Shown piece after piece: positions 1 through 6,883 of a stretch of 13,938 bases of DNA. The stretch lies in the NCBI GenBank assembly GCA_025966355.1, contig JAICWZ010000010.1:1-13938 (forward strand), written 5' to 3'. This stretch comes from Thermomicrobiaceae bacterium. Lineage in GTDB: Bacteria; Chloroflexota; Chloroflexia; Thermomicrobiales; Thermomicrobiaceae. Under the pieces are notes generated by a model. That model saw nothing but the letters and a program-made list of their open reading frames with translations. It did not search any database and was not told the DNA's origin. The translations under genes were made by a program, and so were the position numbers. The first letter of the stretch is position 1. The number at the start of each line of letters is the position of its first letter.

Positions 1-296
1 AGATCGATATCAGCTTGGATATCGCCGGTTTCAAGTGACTGAATCTGGCTCTGGGGTCCCTGTAATCGGATCTCAACGCGTGGTAGATCACCGACGACCT
101 GCAACGATTTCGCGGGCTCTTTAACCGTCACCTGAACCGACGGAATCGTGCGGGTGATCTCCGGATCTTTCTCGGCTGTAACCCAGGCCCAGAGCGCGAA
201 CGCGAGAATCACCGCCACGACGGCCCGCAGCAGATTCCCGGTATCGAAGAACCGGCGGATGCTAGTCAGTACTCGAAGGCGTCTTAGCGGCATCAT
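1..296 (-). CDS. cdaR: YbbR-domain protein, partial (C-terminus outside window)
   Basis: This frame stays open to the left edge, so only 98 N-terminal residues are visible. An Arg-rich cytoplasmic start is followed by one hydrophobic segment (about residues 22-41, ending WAWVTAEKDPE). After it comes a beta-rich extracytoplasmic stretch with the YbbR pattern (SVQVTVKEPAKSLQVVGDLP, then VEIRLQGPQSQI). YbbR/CdaR proteins are single-pass membrane proteins that bind and modulate the diadenylate cyclase CdaA. The start codon chosen is the ATG at 296; a second ATG follows directly at 293. It lies inside the 3' end of cdaA (35-bp overlap), so the two genes are probably translationally coupled. The number of YbbR repeats cannot be seen. 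The family call is firm; the regulatory role is inferred from the family and from the neighbour. Confidence 0.88.
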   Translation of the reverse strand, partial: MMPLRRLRVLTSIRRFFDTGNLLRAVVAVILAFALWAWVTAEKDPEITRTIPSVQVTVKEPAKSLQVVGDLPRVEIRLQGPQSQIQSLETGDIQADID

Positions 297-1167
297 CGCC
301 GATCCGTTCCATCTCGGCCGCGCGATCCTGTCCATCGGGGCGCGGCCGTGGGTTGCGCGGCCGGTTGCGCTCCTTCGACCGATCACCACGGTCGAGCTTG
401 AGCAGCGTGCGCAATATGCGCCGGAGTCGTTCCTGATCAAGGTCGCGCACCAGCCGCCCGCTGTGTGCCACTGAGATGCGTCCAGTCTCTTCAGAGACGA
501 TGACGGCGACGGCGTCCGACTCTTCTGATATGCCAATTCCCGCACGGTGACGCGTGCCGAGTTGCCCGCCGGTGACGTTGTCGCTCAACGGCAGGACGCA
601 GCCGGCCGCCAGGATGCGATCGCTGCGAACGATGACCGCGCCGTCGTGCAGCGGCGAATTCGGGTAAAAGATGTTGATCAGGAGATGCCGAGTCAGCGTG
701 GCATCGAGCGGTACACCACGGTCGGCGTAATCCTGCAAACCGGTTTCACGCTCGATGACGACCAGCGCGCCGTAGCGTCTTCGCGCCAGCTGGACCGTTG
801 CTCGGGTAATCTCGTCAACACTCTTTTCGAGTTGCGATTCGTTTTGCGACGAAAAGGGCGGGCGGAGCCACGAACCGGTATGTCCAAGCTGTTCCAGCGC
901 GCGGCGCAGCTCGGGCTGAAAGACAATCGGCACGGCCACGATCAACGCCGGCAGCGTTTGGAGGAGGAGCCAATTCAGCGCAGTGAGATGAAAGATATTC
1001 GCGGCGCCGACCACGGCGATGATGAGAATGGCAAGTCCGCGGATGAGCTGTGTGGCTCTAGTTCCCTGTGCGACCCAGAGAAGCCAGAAGAAAATGAGCG
1101 CGACCGAAACAATGTCAATGACAGCACGGAAATCAAGTCGCGTGAATATCCAAGGGAGTTCGGGCAT
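262..1167 (-). CDS. cdaA: Membrane diadenylate cyclase CdaA (DisA_N domain)
   Basis: It makes c-di-AMP from two ATP at the membrane. The 301-residue product has three N-terminal membrane helices (about 15-33, 41-59, 64-82). The cyclase domain carries both signature motifs intact: DGA at 175-177 (SPLHDGAVIV) and RHR at 206-208 (GTRHRAGIGISE). The last 45 or so residues are a charged, Arg/Pro-rich, probably disordered tail, longer than in compact family members. The reading frame is open up to a GTG at 1221, but I chose the ATG at 1167. It gives the usual CdaA N-terminus, has GGTGAG just upstream, and the GTG lies inside a candidate extended -10 promoter. The 3' end overlaps the ybbR/cdaR start, the classic cdaA-cdaR pairing. 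No glmM is visible in the window. Confidence 0.96.
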   Translation of the reverse strand: MPELPWIFTRLDFRAVIDIVSVALIFFWLLWVAQGTRATQLIRGLAILIIAVVGAANIFHLTALNWLLLQTLPALIVAVPIVFQPELRRALEQLGHTGSWLRPPFSSQNESQLEKSVDEITRATVQLARRRYGALVVIERETGLQDYADRGVPLDATLTRHLLINIFYPNSPLHDGAVIVRSDRILAAGCVLPLSDNVTGGQLGTRHRAGIGISEESDAVAVIVSEETGRISVAHSGRLVRDLDQERLRRILRTLLKLDRGDRSKERNRPRNPRPRPDGQDRAAEMERIGDDAAKTPSSTD

Positions 1168-1211
1168 GCTCTCACCGTGACGCTGTTCGCTTCGCCCTCG
1201 TTGGCCATCAA

Positions 1212-1220
1212 ATTGTATCA
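1212..1220 (-). promoter_or_regulatory. Candidate extended -10 promoter of cdaA
   Basis: On the minus strand the sequence reads TGATACAAT, matching TGnTATAAT except for one base. There is no good -35 box 17 bp upstream, which is usual for extended -10 promoters. It would start transcription about 40 nt before the cdaA ATG at 1167. That argues that cdaA can be transcribed apart from the TPR gene, which ends 85 bp before that ATG. Confidence 0.4.
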
Positions 1221-1252
1221 CGCGACGTTATCGGCGCGGCCCGGCAGGAAAT

Positions 1253-3184
1253 CTAGGCGGGCCGGTCCTTCGCCATGGCTGCCAGCGCGGATTGCTTCGC
1301 CTGGATGGCCGGATCGTCGGGCAAAAGCGTCATCAGGCGGCGATAGACGCGCTCGGCTTGCGCATATTCGCCAACTGACGCCAGGACCTCGCCGAGTTTG
1401 TGGTATGCGTCAACCTCGTGTGGGCCGAGCGCGATGATCTGATGCAGCGCCGCGATCGTATCGTCCGGATTATTTTGCTGTGATGAGATCTCGACGACGC
1501 CCCAGAGCTGTTCGATGGCGAGCTGGATCTGACCGAATTCGATGAATTTGGTGGCGGCTGAATGGCGCACATCCATGTCGTCCGGTCGGATGCGGATCAT
1601 CAAGCGCAGGATGCTTTCGAGCTTCTTGTAGTCACCAAGGACGGCCGCCACGTCGGCGGCCCGCAGCAATTGCTCGACCGCTTCGTCGATTCTCCCGGCA
1701 CGTTCCAAAATCTGCGCCTGTGTCCAACGCTCCTGTACCGCTTCCTGCAGTTTGCCGCGCTTCATATACTCGTCGATCAGCCGAGCGCGCAAGCGGAGGT
1801 TGCCCGGTGAGATCTGCAGGAGCGCCTGAACGGTGAGTTGAAGCGCTTCAAATTCGCCCTTTTGCTCGTGCTGCCGCAGCATCTCTTCGAGTTGAGCAAT
1901 CGCGACCTCACGCTTGCCGCTGCGCGCGAGAGCGTCCGCATAGGCGCGCGCCAGGTCCTGCCGATCAGGTGCCAGACCGGCCAGCCGTTCAAGTAATGTG
2001 GTCGCCTCGCCCGCTTCGCCGCTCTGTTGCAGCGCGCCGGCAACGGCTTTGCCAACCGAAAACATGTCATAGGGGGCGCGGAGTACCGGACAACTTCGAG
2101 CGAATTCGGCGACGTCGGGCTGCTCGAACAGCTGGATCGCCTGGCGCAACGCGTCGTTGGCCGAGACGCCGTCTCCAGACGCCAGCGCCGCGCGAGCGCT
2201 GGTGACGGCGGCAATGTACGCCGCATCAGGCTCCTCGGGGCGCACCGAATGCAGGAGCAAACGTGCCGCGTTCGGATTGCCGGCATGGATTTCGAGCACG
2301 CCCTGATGGACGAGAAGCGTCTCGTTCGGCGGTTGTACCGCGATGATCCGTTGCAGCAGCTCTTGCGCCGCTGCCGGGTCGATCTGGCTCGACTGTATAC
2401 CGGCCAGCAACTGAGCCAGAACGTCCCATTGGCGGGGCGAATTCGCCGCGCATTCGAGGACGAGCCGGATGATGTGCGCACGAAGATCGACGCTGTTCTC
2501 CGGCAGAGCCGCCGCGATTACCTCCGCTTCTGACCACTGGCCGGTGCGCATCATCTCCCGTGTCAGGGCGAAGGCTGCATCGAGGTTATCGGGCCGGATC
2601 TCAAGCCAGCTTTGCGCGAGTTCCGCCGCCAGGTGGGCGTCTGTTTGCAACGTCGCGGCCTCGATCGCCGCCGGCATGTAGCGATCGATGAGGTCGATCC
2701 GCCGGGCCGCCAGCGCCGAGCGTGCCAGTTGTATGACGCTCTCATCGGTCGGTCGCGCGTGCATCAGGATGCGCTCGATTTCGACCATGAGGGACGATCC
2801 GTCGCCGGCATCGGTCGACGTCTTGATACCCGAAACGATGTGCGTGGCGGAGTCCGGCCGACCAGTGGCGAGCAAGAGTTCGGCCTGCCGGACGAAGAGC
2901 CCGATGCAGCCCGGCGCTTCGATCTCGGCCAGGAGCGTCAAATCGAGCGCGCTTTCGAGTCGCCCACCAGCGATTTCGCGATCGGCGTCCATGACGATTC
3001 GCGCGATGCTGCTCGGGATGGGATAGAAGCTGGCCAGGGGTTGATCGGCAACGAACACGCCGAGCTGCCGTCGTGGAGACGCTTCAACGGGGGCTTGATC
3101 CGGCAGCGACGAAAGAGCCGATACATCGTCGTCGCTGGGAAAACCGATTCGATTTGCGATCGCCCGCGTCGCTGAATTCGGCAT
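1253..3184 (-). CDS. Tetratricopeptide-repeat protein of unknown role
   Basis: The 643-residue product is almost entirely helical-repeat sequence. The clearest TPR unit is near the C-terminus (about 590-624, AYHKLGEVLASVGEYAQAER). Several weaker units precede it, for example ARAYADALARSGKREVAIAQ and ERAGRIDEAVEQLLRAADVA. The first 60 or so residues are low-complexity and probably disordered. There is no signal peptide or membrane helix, so it is likely cytosolic and a scaffold or interaction protein. No catalytic domain is seen. The ATG at 3184 has GAGGG six bases upstream, so this start is well supported. It sits between the dnaI-like gene and cdaA with real gaps on both sides (207 bp and 85 bp), so an operon link to either is uncertain. 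I do not recognise a named orthologue. Confidence 0.85.
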   Translation of the reverse strand: MPNSATRAIANRIGFPSDDDVSALSSLPDQAPVEASPRRQLGVFVADQPLASFYPIPSSIARIVMDADREIAGGRLESALDLTLLAEIEAPGCIGLFVRQAELLLATGRPDSATHIVSGIKTSTDAGDGSSLMVEIERILMHARPTDESVIQLARSALAARRIDLIDRYMPAAIEAATLQTDAHLAAELAQSWLEIRPDNLDAAFALTREMMRTGQWSEAEVIAAALPENSVDLRAHIIRLVLECAANSPRQWDVLAQLLAGIQSSQIDPAAAQELLQRIIAVQPPNETLLVHQGVLEIHAGNPNAARLLLHSVRPEEPDAAYIAAVTSARAALASGDGVSANDALRQAIQLFEQPDVAEFARSCPVLRAPYDMFSVGKAVAGALQQSGEAGEATTLLERLAGLAPDRQDLARAYADALARSGKREVAIAQLEEMLRQHEQKGEFEALQLTVQALLQISPGNLRLRARLIDEYMKRGKLQEAVQERWTQAQILERAGRIDEAVEQLLRAADVAAVLGDYKKLESILRLMIRIRPDDMDVRHSAATKFIEFGQIQLAIEQLWGVVEISSQQNNPDDTIAALHQIIALGPHEVDAYHKLGEVLASVGEYAQAERVYRRLMTLLPDDPAIQAKQSALAAMAKDRPA

Positions 3185-3273
3185 CTGCAGCCCTCGCGTG
3201 ATGGCGGTAGCGTCCGCCCGCCCGTTGTCAGTCTTCCTGACGTTGCCCGCGCCATACGACTATGCGGACGTCT

Positions 3274-3294
3274 ACTCAGGTTGACTTGAGTATA
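3274..3294 (-). promoter_or_regulatory. Imperfect palindrome and -10-like box upstream of the TPR gene
   Basis: An 18-bp imperfect palindrome, ACTCAGGTTGACTTGAGT (3274-3291), has perfect 5-bp outer arms (ACTCA/TGAGT) and 14 of 18 symmetric positions. It overlaps TATACT on the minus strand (3289-3294), which resembles a -10 box. No matching -35 box is visible. It lies about 90 bp before the TPR start in a 207-bp non-coding gap. It could be an operator over a promoter, but this rests on pattern only. Confidence 0.28.
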
Positions 3295-3370
3295 CGAACT
3301 CGCTCAGGGTGCCGAGATAGTACCAAAGTTCGGGAAATGTGGGAGGAACCGCCGTCGGTCAGGCGGATTG

Positions 3371-3390
3371 CGGCGAATCGCCGGCGCCGG
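3371..3390 (-). terminator. GC-rich hairpins directly after the dnaI-like stop codon
   Basis: Just past the dnaI-like stop there are two adjoining inverted repeats: CCGGCGCCGG (3381-3390) and CGGCG-AAT-CGCCG (3371-3383). There is no T-tract on the minus strand, so this is not a standard intrinsic terminator. It may mark or stabilise the 3' end of the rplI-dnaB-dnaD-dnaI transcript. Confidence 0.3.
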
Positions 3391-3391
3391 T

Positions 3392-4177
3392 CTAGCGTAA
3401 GCGGGTCATGCGCGATCGTCGCTCGCGATAATCCTTCGCTTCGATATAGAGGTGCGTGCAGATGGCGCTGTCCTTGATGCGTGAGGCGATACGCGGATCC
3501 AGCCGGTCGAGGTCGCGATTCGTCGTGATGATGGTAGCTCGCCGCTGGTTGTAGCGGTAGTTGATGATCTGAAAGAGCTTTTCGGTCGCCCAGGGCGTCG
3601 AGTTCTCGGTGCCGAGATCATCGAGCACCAGCAAGCTGGCATCGCGAATCTCATTGAATCGATTGCCGTATGAAAGTCCCTGATCGGGCGCGAAGGCCGC
3701 GCGCAAGTAGTCGAGCAGATCGGGAACGACCGTGAACAGCGGAAAGGTGATCTGGCTCTGCGCGACATAATTCGCGATCGCCGCGGCCAGATGCGTCTTG
3801 CCGCAGCCGAAGGAGCCGGTCAGCATGAGCCATCCATCGGGATTCTGGGCATATTCGAGGCAAATTTCAAACGCTCGTCGTACGCCCGGGACATTGTTAT
3901 CGAACGTCTCGAACGTCCAGTCTTCGAGAATGCCGAGGCCGCTGAGTTCGCCATAGTCCTGGCTGCGACGTGCCGCAATGGCGCTTCGGCGGCAATCGCA
4001 ATCAATCGCTTTACCGAAGAGTGGGTGATTGATCGGCACGTCGAGCCGGTAGAAGCCCGCACCGCCGCAAACCGGACAGCTAGTCCCCCCGTCGGAAGAG
4101 GGAGGAGTACTTACCGTGGAGGTATTTCTCGGGCTGGACGAATCCTGAAGCGCCTTGATTTCGCCGATCTGTTTCAT
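3392..4177 (-). CDS. DnaI/DnaC-like helicase loader ATPase
   Basis: The 261-residue AAA+ protein has an N-terminal zinc-binding module (Cys34, Cys37, Cys60, Cys62; CPVCGGAG then CDC). The ATPase domain follows: Walker A GSFGCGKT (121-128), Walker B LLVLDD (182-187), sensor-1-like TTN (218-220) and a candidate arginine finger in RIASRI (229-234). A zinc module plus AAA+ is the layout of DnaI, which loads DnaB onto DNA. IstB transposition helpers share the fold, but no transposase is nearby. Its neighbours dnaB and the dnaD-like gene support a role in replication initiation or restart. The ATG at 4177 is the only plausible start: no ATG, GTG or TTG follows in frame before the zinc module, and GAGGG lies upstream. 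It overlaps the previous gene by 98 bp. Confidence 0.88.
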   Translation of the reverse strand: MKQIGEIKALQDSSSPRNTSTVSTPPSSDGGTSCPVCGGAGFYRLDVPINHPLFGKAIDCDCRRSAIAARRSQDYGELSGLGILEDWTFETFDNNVPGVRRAFEICLEYAQNPDGWLMLTGSFGCGKTHLAAAIANYVAQSQITFPLFTVVPDLLDYLRAAFAPDQGLSYGNRFNEIRDASLLVLDDLGTENSTPWATEKLFQIINYRYNQRRATIITTNRDLDRLDPRIASRIKDSAICTHLYIEAKDYRERRSRMTRLR

Positions 4178-4811
4178 CCCCGCGGCCCTCGGTTTCCCAA
4201 CGTTGCAATATTCGCTGAATATAACGCCAGTTGCGACGATTCAAGCTTACTGCTTCACCGATCGCGTCTTCAATCCAGCGCTCGGGATACAGCTCGATCG
4301 CTTCGATCAACTGATCAGCGATCAACGGTGTAAGCATACCGATATTCTGTTCGTACAGTCGAAAGACGTTCGGGCGTTCGATGGCGACGCGTGGCTGAAC
4401 GACCGCCGGCGACGAGCGAAACGGAAACTGAGTTTCACCGTGGATGATGGCATTGAGGCGCGTCACGTTGTCCGGCTCCTTCGGCATGAGCCAGTACGAG
4501 CTATGATCACCTTCTTCGACGCAGACGCGTACGACCGCATCGTGCGCGACGAGCAGGTCGATCCCGCGCCGAATCTCACCGAGCGGCGGTCGCGTCGTCG
4601 CCGACCAGCGCAAGCCGTCGAGTAAGCCGCGATCCGCGAAGAGCTCTTCTTCGGCCACGAATTGCTCGGCCTCATCCAGCGTTGACACGCGCTCGTAGAT
4701 CGTCAGCAGCACCTTGAGCGCGGCGATGTCGCGAATACGCGTGAGATGCCGTTCAAAGAATGAACGCGGTACAGAGATCGGCTGATCCCGCTCAGATCGT
4801 TGACGGTTCAT
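4080..4811 (-). CDS. DnaD-domain primosome-type protein
   Basis: The 243-residue product has a DnaD/DnaB2-type domain at about 148-209 (NVFRLYEQNIGMLTPLIADQ ... NRRNWRYIQRILQRWETEG). It ends with the typical tail motif PEKYLHGKYSSLFRR (227-241). Residues 10-130 resemble the winged-helix N-terminal half of DnaD proteins. In Firmicutes, DnaD works with DnaB/DnaI-type loaders to remodel origins and restart forks. The position between the replicative helicase and a DnaI-like ATPase supports the same job here. The frame is open further upstream, but the ATG at 4811 is chosen: it lies 25 bp past the dnaB stop with GGGG just upstream, while earlier starts would overlap dnaB. The 3' end overlaps the dnaI-like gene by 98 bp. 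Confidence 0.87.
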   Translation of the reverse strand: MNRQRSERDQPISVPRSFFERHLTRIRDIAALKVLLTIYERVSTLDEAEQFVAEEELFADRGLLDGLRWSATTRPPLGEIRRGIDLLVAHDAVVRVCVEEGDHSSYWLMPKEPDNVTRLNAIIHGETQFPFRSSPAVVQPRVAIERPNVFRLYEQNIGMLTPLIADQLIEAIELYPERWIEDAIGEAVSLNRRNWRYIQRILQRWETEGRGDETDRRNQGASGFVQPEKYLHGKYSSLFRRGD

Positions 4812-4836
4812 TTGTCCCCAAATCGGAAGGAAGGTA

Positions 4837-6177
4837 CTATCCCGGCGGCTCGAGATAGAGCTCGAGATCGGCAAAACGCGCGGTTCGTTCGAAGAAGCGC
4901 AGGTTCACGGTTCCGACTGGGCCGTTGCGATGCTTGGCAATAATGACCTCCGCGAGCCCCTTCTTCTCCGTCTCCTTATCGTAAACTTCTTCTCGATAAA
5001 TAAACATTACTATATCGGCATCCTGCTCGATGCTGCCGCTTTCTCTCAAGTCCGACAGCATCGGGCGGTGGTCGGTGCGGCTTTCGACGGCACGTGAGAG
5101 CTGAGAGAGGGCGAGCACGGGAATGTTCAGTTCTCGGGCCAATCCCTTGAGGCTGCGCGAGATTTCCGAAATCTCCTGCACGCGGTTTTCTGTGCGCCGC
5201 CCGGAGAGGAGTTGGAGGTAGTCGACGATGATGAGATCGAGACCGCGTTCAGCGAACAGCCGTCGTGCTTTGCTTCGCACCTCCATGATCGAGATGCCGG
5301 GCGTGTCATCAATATAGACGTTCGCTTCGGCGAGCCGGCCGAAGGCGCGCGAGATCTGATCCCATTCGCTGTCGTCGATCAGTCCCATGCGCAGGCGATG
5401 CGAATCGACGCCGGTCTCCATCGAGAGCAAGCGCTGCACCAGCTGTTCGGCCGACATTTCGAGGCTGAAGATGCCGACCGTCTTGCCATGCTTAACCGCC
5501 GCATTGTGCGTGATGCCGAGTTGCAACGCCGACTTGCCGACCGATGGGCGGGCCGCCAGGATGATGAGGTCGGAGCGCTGGAATCCGCCGGTCAGTTTGT
5601 CCATGTCGGCGTACCCGGTCGGCACACCAACGACATCGCCACGATGTTGCTGAATCGTATCGAGCTTGTCGAAATATGTTTCGAGCACTTCGCCGATGCC
5701 GACGAAGTCGCGCACCGTACGCAGTTGCGAAACGCCGAAAATGGCGCGCTCAGATCGATCGAGCGCCTCTTCGACCTCGATCGAATCGTCGTACCCGATG
5801 TTGATAATCGAGGCACCGGCATCGATCAGGCGTCGCAGCGTCGCCGTGCGTTCGACGATTCGTCCGTAGTACTCGATATGTACGGCGGTCGGGACGGTGT
5901 TGATCAGATCCGTGAGATAGGAGACGCCCCCGACATCTTGCAGTCGCTCGCGGCGCGTGAGTTCGTCAACGACGGTGACGAAATCGGGCGGCACGCGGCG
6001 ATTGTAGAGATCGAGGATCGCCTCATAAATCAGCCCGTTGCCGCCACTGTAGAAATCGCCCGGTTTGAGGAACGAGGCGATACGGATCACCGCATCGCGG
6101 TCGATCAGCAAGCTTCCGAGGACTGATTGCTCAGCCTCCAGATTGCTGGGTGGAAGCTTTTCAAGCGTTTCGACCAT
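4837..6177 (-). CDS. dnaB: Replicative DNA helicase DnaB
   Basis: The 446-residue product has the full family length. The N-terminal domain begins PPSNLEAEQSVLGSLL. The RecA-like helicase domain has Walker A ARPSVGKS (209-216), the catalytic glutamate in FSLEMS (Glu240), Walker B DLIIVDYLQLL (314-324), and the arginine-finger region KHRNGPVGT (415-423). Walker A reads SVGKS, where many homologues have SMGKT; the binding residues are kept. No intein interrupts the P-loop, a common insertion site in this family. DnaB is the hexameric fork helicase that unwinds DNA 5' to 3' ahead of the polymerase. The ATG at 6177 follows AGGGGA by 8 bases. It sits 25 bp after rplI and 25 bp before the dnaD-like gene, so one transcript is likely. 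Confidence 0.98.
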   Translation of the reverse strand: MVETLEKLPPSNLEAEQSVLGSLLIDRDAVIRIASFLKPGDFYSGGNGLIYEAILDLYNRRVPPDFVTVVDELTRRERLQDVGGVSYLTDLINTVPTAVHIEYYGRIVERTATLRRLIDAGASIINIGYDDSIEVEEALDRSERAIFGVSQLRTVRDFVGIGEVLETYFDKLDTIQQHRGDVVGVPTGYADMDKLTGGFQRSDLIILAARPSVGKSALQLGITHNAAVKHGKTVGIFSLEMSAEQLVQRLLSMETGVDSHRLRMGLIDDSEWDQISRAFGRLAEANVYIDDTPGISIMEVRSKARRLFAERGLDLIIVDYLQLLSGRRTENRVQEISEISRSLKGLARELNIPVLALSQLSRAVESRTDHRPMLSDLRESGSIEQDADIVMFIYREEVYDKETEKKGLAEVIIAKHRNGPVGTVNLRFFERTARFADLELYLEPPG

Positions 6178-6202
6178 TGGCTCGGTCCCCTGGATTGCCG
6201 GA

Positions 6203-6736
6203 TTATGCTTCGGTTAGGTCCTCTGTCTCGTCGTCGGATACAGGTTCAACAATCAGTCCGGAATCCGCTTCAACGACCGGCTCTTCGACCTGCTCGCCGG
6301 CGACGGCAACCGTGACGACCGGCCGGAGCTTACCAACCAGATGCACCGTTACCTGATGATCCCCGACCGAACGAATCGGCTCGTCGAGCAAGACTTTGCG
6401 ACGATCGATTTCCTGCCCGACCGCGGCCGAAACCTTTTCTGCGATGTCGGCGGATGTGATCGAACCGAAAAGGCGACCCTGCTCACCGACGCGCGCGGTA
6501 ATGGCGATGCGCATGCCATTGAGCGTTTCGGCCAGTGACTTCTGCGCTTCTTCTTCACGCTCAACTTTGCGCTGAATCGAGTGCAGGCGCTGCTCGGCAT
6601 TCTTGCGCGCGCCAACGGTCGCTTCCGTTGCCAATCCCTGCGGAATGAGGTAATTGCGCGCAAAACCATCTTTGACCGTTTGAATGGTGCCGGCGTCCCC
6701 GAGCTTGGGCACATCCTGGCTGAGGATGACCTTCAT
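6203..6736 (-). CDS. rplI: 50S ribosomal protein L9 (bL9)
   Basis: The 177-residue product starts MKVILSQDVPKLGDAGTIQ and carries the L9 signature VKDGFARNYLIPQGLA (21-36). A charged connecting helix (about 41-74) and the C-terminal RNA-binding domain follow (RLFGSITSADIAE, to about 147). L9 binds 23S rRNA near the L1 stalk base and helps keep the reading frame. It is about 30 residues longer than the usual 148 or so; the extra tail is strongly acidic (VSDDETEDLTEA). An in-frame ATG lies 25 codons upstream at 6811, inside a hairpin, but ATG 6736 matches the conserved N-terminus and has AAAGG upstream. In many bacteria rplI follows rpsF-ssb-rpsR. Here those genes are absent, and only the rplI-dnaB link is kept. 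Confidence 0.97.
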   Translation of the reverse strand: MKVILSQDVPKLGDAGTIQTVKDGFARNYLIPQGLATEATVGARKNAEQRLHSIQRKVEREEEAQKSLAETLNGMRIAITARVGEQGRLFGSITSADIAEKVSAAVGQEIDRRKVLLDEPIRSVGDHQVTVHLVGKLRPVVTVAVAGEQVEEPVVEADSGLIVEPVSDDETEDLTEA

Positions 6737-6790
6737 TCTGTGATTGCCTTTCTTGTTTGCTTCGCCGGCCGTCACAGTTGGTTTCACCGG

Positions 6791-6822
6791 CGCCAAAATT
6801 GGCGTTCGCATGCACGAACGCC
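6791..6822 (-). terminator. Overlapping hairpins between rlmB and rplI (terminator or rplI leader)
   Basis: A perfect 8-bp inverted repeat GGCGTTCG/CGAACGCC with a 6-nt loop (6801-6822) is followed, in the direction of transcription, by AATTTTGG. A second palindrome, CGCCAA-AA-TTGGCG (6791-6804), shares four bases with the first, so the two stems cannot both form fully. The first plus the short T-run could end the cysS-rlmB transcript. If the -10-like box at 6833-6838 is real, both hairpins lie in the rplI leader and may act in attenuation. Confidence 0.45.
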
Positions 6823-6832
6823 GGTTCCCGCA

Positions 6833-6838
6833 ATAATA
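6833..6838 (-). promoter_or_regulatory. Candidate -10 box for the rplI-dnaB transcript
   Basis: The minus strand reads TATTAT (5 of 6 to TATAAT) in an AT-rich patch inside an otherwise GC-rich gap. No convincing -35 box is found at 16-18 bp. Transcription would begin about 90 nt before the rplI ATG and include the nearby hairpins. Confidence 0.3.
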
Positions 6839-6883
6839 CTACACCGCCAGCCGCGGGTCCGCGAAACGACGCCGATACCACGG

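Noticed and set aside
547..1437. 296-codon open frame on the plus strand across cdaA and the TPR gene end
   Set aside because: It is antisense to the CdaA catalytic domain and crosses a gene boundary and a candidate promoter, so it is not a real gene.
3392..4177. IstB-type transposition helper (IS21 remnant)
   Set aside because: The ATPase fold is shared with IstB, but there is no transposase or terminal inverted repeat. The zinc module and the dnaB/dnaD-like neighbours point to a helicase loader.
4837..6177. Possible intein in DnaB, and likewise in PolA
   Set aside because: Both proteins have normal length, and their P-loop and polymerase motifs run on without interruption.
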